64,000 bases of DNA, taken from NCBI GenBank assembly GCA_963662155.1, contig OY759273.1, positions 30,946,036-31,010,035 of the forward strand. Direction: 5' to 3'. The position numbers and the translations under genes were made by a program. This stretch comes from Lamellibrachia columna. Its lineage: Eukaryota > Annelida > Polychaeta > Sabellida > Siboglinidae. The stretch's first letter is position 1; each line of letters opens with the position of its first letter. The notes beneath the pieces are model-generated. The model was not told the origin of the DNA, did no database searches, and worked only from the letters and a program-made list of their open reading frames with translations. This document shows, piece by piece, positions 56,513-64,000 of the stretch.

Positions 56513-57631
56513 TACAGCTCAGTTTCTCACCGTCTCAGCATACATTTTGTACTTTATGACACAATCTCCAGCCTACATTGCTGTTTGTCACCATATCAGT
56601 AAACACGTCAGTACTTTTGTCTCCAACCTGCCTTACTATTATATCTTCATATAGCTCCTTCAATGACAAAGTTACACATGGACACTTACCACCAATATTT
56701 TCCATTATAATATGTCTTATTATATTGCTTTCAATATACCTACAATGTATAATTGTTATAAACTGTTACACATATTACTGGCTAGAAAGGAGTACCATAA
56801 ACTGTTAGGTACATTTTTATATAAATGGATGTTATCATACACATACCTTAGTCCTAGTATGAAATGTGGATGTGTGATTTAGTTCAAGTTTCCAAACACA
56901 CTGTTAAGACAAACTGTCTGCCAGTAAACGTGAATCATGTTGTTATACTAGTTCTGACAGTTAAAATTATTTTGCATGGTTCTTTTAGGTCAATGTTCAA
57001 TAAGTTATCAGCGCAATTTCATGCTGCCGACGGTCGATAAACGACTTGGTGCTACGAGCCTGCCCGGACCACCCTACTCTGGTGACAAAATAATTTTTTT
57101 CAATATGTTTTAATAATCTTCCCTTTATTTTTGTACTAACATATATGGCTAGATTTTCCCTATTGACCACAGGGCATGCAAAAAGTCTATAATTATCTGT
57201 TGTCATGATGAAATTTGGTTTGTTTTATTCTGACAATGGCCGCCCGCAAACCGATTATATAATCGATCATTGATCGATTTGGCCAAACCGATGATCGACT
57301 ATGAATATTACACAGATTCCCAACACTAATACCTACATATAAATATTATGAAGACCGAGCAGGATTTCATATGGACGATTTGTCACAATGAGTTGCGCTA
57401 TAATAAGTACTAACTTCCATCCATCAATGAATGTTGAGACAGCCTGGTCTGATACCCACGTTTGGACAACTTTGACATGGTTGGATATATTAAAGGCATT
57501 TAACTACAATATCTACCTATAAGGTCCACCCCAACCATACACATGGATTCGACTAGCTTGATCGATGTAAGCTTCCGAGCCACGGTCTTTAGCTTCTCGT
57601 GCCGTTGACAAGCATCACATCTCGCAACATA

Positions 57632-58993
57632 AACCCATTAGACCCCATATATTGAATTAAGAGTGTGCTGCTTTCCCCCGGGCAACTGAGGCAGATTTTG
57701 AAAATAGGTGCTTGTAGTTTTTAAGCTGTAGCTTCAAAAGTATTGATATCTTATAATTGCAAGTTGTTTATTTTGAAGCAAATTTAATTATTGATGCAAT
57801 GGTGTAACTGTGGTGTATGTAAGCTTGTTATATGTTGTCAATCTGAGGTGTAGAACTTCGGAAATAAATTTTGTGAACAAATATTGAGAGTGAAGTTTGA
57901 CATGATAGTCATATTTTATTACAATAACATCACCAACTGCTGGCTCCACACAAGGAAATGTTCTTCCTACGCATGGAGCTGCACAAAGAATCCAATTTTG
58001 CACAAATGCACATTGCATGTCAGACATCCAAAGCATGTCTCAATTGCACGTCCAGATGGCCGTTTCACTCCGTTTCGCAACACAACTGACATGCTCATTT
58101 TTATGACAATGAGTTGTTGGAGTACTCATCAGGGATGTCATCACTACTATTACTTGCCACCTGAAAGAAACAAACAGCTACAGTAATGAAAACAGAATTT
58201 TGATGCATTTGTCACATCCAACACAACAATGTCAAATTATCATTTTTACAAGTAGCCAATAATGACATTACTTTTTTAAAGTTTACTAATATCTGAAATA
58301 TAATTAATTAAAAAGACCACTGACACCGTCAATATAATAAAATTGTCAACAATGTCCAAAGGCAAAGCAACAACAACACCCATCCAGGCACCGCCCAGCC
58401 CAGGCCCAGGCCCTGGGCCAGGGCAGGGCTTCACTGTTTACATGCTCGTCGGGTCAGATTTTTCTGTTTTATTTACTCATTTGCTTTATAATTCATTATA
58501 TAACAACATGCACAACTAACCACGTAATCTAAGCCGAGTAAATGGCACAAAACACACAATGTCAGTGTTGAAACAGTCGACAAGCTGAATAAGACAGTGA
58601 CTACTCTTGGACGAAGAAAACCAACCGACGCCATCTTCAATTTATCGCTCACTCAGTCAAAGATCGAGCCACATATCAATCTTACTTCCACATCCATCTC
58701 AGAAGCACTTTCATCCGAAGATTCATCCCTAAAATCGCGCAGTGAGCGTATCTATTCTACGAGAAACGGCCATTTTTAAAGCCCACCAGTGCTCGACTTC
58801 AAACGCGATTATCTTCGAAACTTTCGATACGACCATTATGTTAATTTTACCCACAATTCATTATGTAGAATTCCGCTAGTTTTAGTTTCATATCAATCCA
58901 CCCGATGACGCCACCTCCACAGCATTTTCCCCCAGCGGACGCTTGGGGGCGCCGTGGGGAAAACAAGGTCGGGCGCGCGGGGTCTAATGGGTT
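57632..58993 (-). mobile_element. Decayed piggyBac-like (PGBD) transposon with 15-bp terminal inverted repeats
   Basis: Ends: aacccattagacccc at 57632-57646 and its perfect reverse complement at 58979-58993. The right end is GC-rich, as in many piggyBac relatives. On the minus strand, 58092-57965 reads RPSGRAIETCFGCLTC then NVHLCKIGFFVQLH, the C-terminal Cys-rich domain of piggyBac transposases (C-x2-C...C-x2-C-x-VHLC). Near 58745-58650 the minus strand encodes an acidic RDFRDESSDESASEMD, typical of their N-terminus. The DDD catalytic core between them is missing, so it is an internally deleted relic. The flanks (taaa/ttat) are only weakly like a TTAA target. Confidence 0.78.
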
Positions 58994-59660
58994 ATATAAG
59001 AAACAAAAATGAAAAATGCACTTTACATATCAGCTGATAGAACTGATAACAGAAAAAAATTTAAGAAAAAAACATTATAACATTTATTGTATAATTTTGA
59101 GAGAATAAAAAGATCAAATTATACAGATATGTCTTAGACATGCATACATGTTCGTATGTAAATTAATGAAATTTGACGGATATATTCCTGAGAGTTTTAG
59201 CTGATTTCAAAAAGGTAATCAAAACATGATTCTAGTGGTTCACGAATGATTGACTGGGAGCGTCGCTGACTGTCTCGGTGCAGGCCCGCTTTGTATCGCC
59301 AGATATTGGTCCAGTAACTGAAGATATCCTTTTAATAATTTACACTTGCAACTAGCCATAGATAAGGACAATATGCGCCACCAAAATAGTACTGCGATGT
59401 GAAAAAAGATGTCCTCAATCGCTGCTTAATGTATATGCCTGTGGTTCTGTTCCCCACATACTTAGTTCCAAAAGTCACCACCATGTTTCAACCGGGAGGG
59501 TGTATTCTGAATATTTTTCAAGTTATTGCAGTTTGTCTTTAACACTACACACACAGCAATATGAAACACAGGTAACTGATGTTTCTAATAGCATACACTA
59601 TCCATATATATGTTTTAAAACATGGAAATTTAAAGAGACAATTTTGCTTCATAGGCTATA

Positions 59661-59843
59661 GTTTGCAAACCTGCTGTTGATAGCTGTAAAGTTAACGTCA
59701 ATGTCACTTTCATAAGCCTTGAATTCTTCCTTGAGGCCCTTCCAGTAGAAGCACTGACTGATTTTGTCAACTGTGGCGTTGATGCCGCTGTGGCCAGCAT
59801 GTGGAGCCCAGTGCATCTGCTACAGAATCTTCTTCTGACATTT
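59661..59843 (-). pseudogene. Integrase zinc-binding (H2C2) fragment
   Basis: Minus strand reads QMHWAPHAGHSGINATVDK then ISQCFYWKGLKEEFKAYE. This is the pattern H...GHxG...T...I...FYWKG found in the H2C2 zinc-binding region that precedes integrase cores of retrotransposons and related transposases. A stop (TAG) lies just before QMH and no integrase core follows. Source element not identified. Confidence 0.55.
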
Positions 59844-59925
59844 AATCAATGTCACTACTTGTAGTAATTACCATAATTTTATATATGCATTGTTATTTAA
59901 AAAGGTAAATTAATATGGCCATTAG

Positions 59926-59989
59926 TTATTGGCCCGTCGAAGCCTTTATTCAACTGTAACCCAGTTCGATCAAAAACGAGGCTTAGATG

Positions 59990-59994
<5 letters not shown>
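59926..59994 (+). repeat. Direct repeat (about 70 bp), copy 1
   Basis: ttattggcccgtcgaagcct through aacgaggcttagatgcta; second copy at 60286-60355 with four changes. Confidence 0.92.

Positions 59995-60066
<72 letters not shown>
59990..60066. repeat. (TA)n microsatellite
   Basis: TA run directly after the first copy of the 70-bp direct repeat. Confidence 0.97.
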
Positions 60067-60069
<3 letters not shown>

Positions 60070-60285
60070 CAATTTACGCAATGCTCAGATAGTTGGTTCT
60101 ACTGATTTAATAATGTAATTTTTTAATGTGCTACATACAATCATTGTCACACTTAGTGGCATAAATATTCCGGAATTGCTCTTGGAACTAACAGTTGAAC
60201 AAGCCATTATTTTGAGGAAGCTGACACCTTATACAATGTTGTTTCCAGAATAAATACTTGCTAGTGTAATTAATGATAATACATC

Positions 60286-60355
60286 TTATTGGCCCGTCGA
60301 AGCCTTTATTCAACTGTGACCCAGTTTGATCGAAAACGAGGCTTATATGCTTATA
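60286..60355 (+). repeat. Direct repeat (about 70 bp), copy 2
   Basis: Matches 59926-59994 at an offset of 360 bases. Here the TA expansion is absent (tgcttatatacaatg). Confidence 0.92.
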
Positions 60356-60524
60356 TACAATGTTTTTCAAAGCCAATATATAATAATAATTATAAGAGGA
60401 GAACAAATGTTTCGGTCAATATTCCCATGCCAGGGGTATTTTTGCACAAAGTGCGATACCAGTTGGAATCGAACCGACCGCTAAAACCGAAACATTAGCA
60501 TCTACCCTTAACTCTCTCTCCATC

Positions 60525-60870
60525 TGTCTTCTGCGATAGTCTTCCACTCTTGGCCGTTCGTACCTGCCCTTTCAAGATCTCGTCTGATACTGTCTTCTTC
60601 TTCTGCCACCCTTTTCTGCTTTCCATGTTCTTTATGACAGTCTGTCTTCGCTCATTATTTGCACATGTCCTGCCCGTCTCATTCTGCTTCCGACTACTTT
60701 CATTTTATGTGTTTTTCATGCCAATCTCTTCTCTCAATTCCTTCATATTCCGTCTTAGGTTACTTTGCATATTCTTCGAACACAGTTGTGTTCTGCTATC
60801 TGAATCTTCTCCTCATGTCTCTCTGTCAGTGACAGTGTTCCCAACCCGTATATATGTTACAGTCAATCTT
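60525..60870 (-). mobile_element. LINE reverse-transcriptase C-terminal relic, minus strand
   Basis: Across frames the minus strand reads GTLSLTERHEEKIQIAEH, NCVRRICKV, MKELREEIGMK, VVGSRMRRAGHVQIMSEDR, KAEKG and GQEWKTIAEDRW. This is the order of the C-terminal part of RTE/L1-like reverse transcriptases. Frameshifts and stops show it is dead. Confidence 0.75.
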
Positions 60871-60876
60871 CGTAAT

Positions 60877-61049
60877 CAGTCATTTCGCGTAATGACTGAC
60901 ATGTTTAAGTATTACGCGAAATGACTGTTTCACTCAGGCATTTCGCGAAATGACCGAAAATTTCAGTCATTACGCGAAATGACTGGAATTAAGGCACTGT
61001 TATTACACAGTTTGACTGGTGACCATTTCAGTCACACTGTGTAATAACA
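60877..61049. repeat. Cluster of palindromes and hairpins
   Basis: Two 22-bp blocks, 60877-60898 and 60964-60985, are reverse complements of each other, and each is itself near-palindromic. A partial copy is at 60910-60927 and the perfect palindrome catttcgcgaaatg at about 60939-60952. A hairpin with 13-bp perfect arms (tgttattacacag / ctgtgtaataaca, 60998-61010 and 61037-61049) closes the cluster. Confidence 0.93.
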
Positions 61050-61422
61050 ATTTGTGTACTTTTGTCATTATATATTGTTCCAATGTTAATTGTGTATTAC
61101 TGTCAGCTTTCATAATTCTTCAGATATTCACATTACTCAAGTAAATAAACAAAGTGAATAAATATTTGCTATATATTTGCAAATTGTAACATTTAGCTAA
61201 TAATTTATACCTCTCTGGGTATAAGACTCTAACCCTCCCCCTGACAGTTTGATTGACAGCTATCTCACTAGCGTTCTCTGATTTGATGGACAGGTTATGG
61301 ATGGCCCAACCATTCTCCAACTGGGAATGCTAATTGCCTAACAATGGTGACTGTCTCAATTTCAATCAAAAAGAACACAATCAGTAGGTATTAATCACCT
61401 GCCTCTTGGCATAGCTATCTCA

Positions 61423-63105
61423 ATGGCACAGGATAATTACGAAGTACAATTTAAGGAAGAACTCTACAAAAGGTTTCAAATATGTCAAAGACGTCTAATT
61501 CTCAAAGTGGAATATTCCAATACTACAGAACAACACAAATTGCGGCAATTGATGACTCTTCGAAGTCACGCCATGGATACTACATACTCAGCAAGTAAGA
61601 ACCAATTTTTATTTGTAGTTTCTTATGCTGAACATTGTTTCTTGATTTTAAGTGTGAGGAATTTACCAGACATTTAATAATTTGAGGGGTAGATAATAGT
61701 CCATTTAATCAATGCAAATATTCCAACCCATAATAAATGAGGTATGGGTGGAAATATAGTTGAATACTCTTCCAAATGCACCATAGCTATCGTGTAAGTA
61801 TGCAGTAATAACATCATACCAGAATTATGTCATAGAAATTACTCCAGCCCAGGCCAGACAGGTAAAAAAAACCACCTAGGGAATTTCTGCCACAAAATTT
61901 TTCAAGAAGCTTAATATCATACACATGCAATCTTGGTGGCTTGCATAACATGATGTGGTTTCATTTTGAGTTGGTAATTGTGACATTTCACACCTTCATT
62001 CATTGACCTGCACATTGAAGCCACATAGGTAATTACCTTCAATGATTTTCTCAGTCAGAAGCCCCGAGTTAATATCCACCATAGTTGTATTCTCTGCTAA
62101 ATTCTTCCTTTCTTTATGTAAGCCAGGAAGTCCACAATGAAATAGTCTTTCTTCAGTTAGCCAAGAATTGCACGAATGAGCACAAATGAAAGCTGTCAAT
62201 ACTGTCTCACAAAAGTCAAAGTCCTTTCATAATTTGTCACATTAAGCCGTTCAAACAAATTAATTTAAAAGGGAAGTTAAACCAATTGCTAAGTTTACTA
62301 TAAAAGACACATTGATAAACATCATGATTATGAGTGTATTACAATTACAATATATTACAATATATATATTTTTTTTCTTCTCACCATTTTGGGTAGGGTA
62401 GTTTATAATTAAAATTGGATAATAATTCAAATTTGTGATTATGTTTCGCAGGTATCAAATTCTTAAATGCCGTGACATCGAGAAGTTGATAAAGAAACGG
62501 AAAGCAGAAAAAGAAGAGCCAATATATTATGTGCGCATTGAGGACACCTATGACGTCATCCTTATCGACATGCAATCATCCCCCCAGTCACTTTTCAAGT
62601 GGATCATTGTTTATCAGTGCCATCTCACAAAGTTCTGTGTCACATGGCCTCTAACCTCGAAGCAAGCAGCAGAAGTGGCTATCCAGCTGTTGGATATATT
62701 TCTCCTGTTTGGAGCTCCTGCAATACCAAGTTTCCATCAACATAGTGGATAGAAAAAGGGGATCCACGTAACATCCTGGGAGTCTTCATTGACCATGGCG
62801 ACAACAACTTATACACTATTGCAGTGAAGACTGGGATCCTGATAAATAAATATTCACGCAACCAATTCGACCTATGCCCACAACGCCTTCTATCCTAGCC
62901 AGACACCACACAAGACCAACAGGTATCTCTCTGCCATGCATTAAAAGCTTCAGCAACTGGTGGATAAGGTTTTGTCAGGTGTGACTTTTGCAGTCTTCTT
63001 AAAAAAATACTAGCAACAAATGCAAGTGCTAAAAAGAAAACGAATGCGTATTAGCTGTCACAACTGTCTGAACTGCCCGGATAAGCGAAAACGAACCATA
63101 TGACA
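61423..63105 (+). pseudogene. Broken KRBA2-like transposase (integrase-type) gene
   Basis: Exon 1 61423-61594 (MAQDNYEVQFKEELYKRFQ...; a frame change, then SRHGYYILSK), donor gtaaga. Exon 2 starts at 62452 after tgtttcgcag (YQILKCRDIEKLIKKRK, EEPIYYVRIEDTYDV). The exons join in phase only in the second frame of exon 1. From what I know of KRAB-A domain-containing protein 2-like genes of invertebrates, two blocks are lost. The zinc-binding region has gone between YDVI and LIDMQS (near 62562). Most of the integrase core has gone between LLFGAPAI and VDRKRGDPRN (near 62730). The C-terminal part (NILGVFIDHGDNN, KYSRNQFDLCPQRLL) and a decayed Cys-rich tail (to about 63105) follow with frameshifts. 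Not functional. Confidence 0.8.
61595..62451 (+). other. Intron of the KRBA2-like pseudogene
   Basis: Bounded by gtaaga and tgtttcgcag. AT-rich; nothing else recognised in it. Confidence 0.6.
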
Positions 63106-63991
<886 letters not shown>

Positions 63992-64000
63992 TATGTCCAA

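Larger units (their letters stand above)
53629..57631. other. Intergenic, mostly unrecognised
   Basis: Apart from the repeats listed, no coding frame could be tied to a known family. The segment at 55900-56260 has mixed-base composition but no frame I recognise. Confidence 0.5.
58994..60520. other. Intergenic with small repeats
   Basis: Contains the integrase fragment at 59.66-59.84 kb, a (TA)n tract and a 70-bp direct duplication. Nothing else recognised. Confidence 0.5.

Noticed and set aside
56101..56559. 152-codon frame with HLHNYIHL repeats
   Set aside because: Mostly an 18-bp minisatellite open on both strands; the non-repeat start matches nothing I recognise and has no splice or start support.
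57884..58186. 100-codon + strand frame
   Set aside because: It lies antisense to the piggyBac Cys-rich domain and inside the TIR-bounded relic.
60440..60490. tRNA B-box-like ggttcgattcc on the minus strand
   Set aside because: No A box at the right distance and no acceptor stem; at most a SINE scrap.

Overview
This is animal nuclear DNA: AT-rich, intron-rich and loaded with tandem repeats and decayed transposons. Two host genes are recognisable, both on the + strand with GT-AG introns. The mix of CR1-like and RTE LINEs, KRBA2-like integrase genes and piggyBac relics, together with the protein divergence, suggests an invertebrate, perhaps a marine lophotrochozoan such as a mollusc. The species cannot be fixed from the sequence alone.

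Layout. (1) 182-7780: the last seven visible exons of YTHDC2, an m6A-reader RNA helicase. They encode the stretch after the helicase and the whole YTH domain; the helicase exons lie left of the window. The introns hold a 5'-truncated CR1-like LINE, a LINE 3' end and several non-autonomous repeats. (2) 7781-20600: YTHDC2 3' UTR and intergenic DNA with a 44-bp minisatellite (12.5-13.8 kb), SINE-like pieces, (TA)n tracts, a fold-back element near 17.1-17.8 kb and a roughly 61-bp minisatellite (19.3-20.0 kb). (3) 20616-35319: a twelve-exon gene for a single-pass receptor-type protein tyrosine phosphatase: signal peptide, Ser/Thr-rich N-glycosylated stalk, SEA-like membrane-proximal region, one TM helix and one PTP domain. 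The WPD aspartate is replaced by valine, so it may be a pseudophosphatase. Its introns carry a 22-bp minisatellite built on CRE-like TGACGTCA, a fourfold tandem duplication of a 3' splice site, and a nearly intact RTE retrotransposon (minus strand) with target-site duplications. Exon 5 breaks the reading frame by one base. (4) 35.3-41.8 kb: 3' UTR with a jockey/CR1-type LINE relic, then a 35-bp CpG-rich minisatellite (38.8-40.6 kb) and long (TA)n tracts. (5) 41.85-53.63 kb: an 11.8-kb satellite of about 226 copies of a 52-bp unit, with higher-order duplication visible from shared variants. (6) 53.6-64 kb: a transposon graveyard with a piggyBac-like relic with matching 15-bp terminal inverted repeats, an integrase H2C2 fragment, a LINE C-terminal relic, a cluster of palindromes, a broken KRBA2-like transposase gene and terminal microsatellites.

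No rRNA gene, CRISPR array or convincing functional tRNA gene was seen. Apart from the two host genes and the RTE reading frame, the long reading frames in the window are by-products of tandem repeats or antisense shadows.
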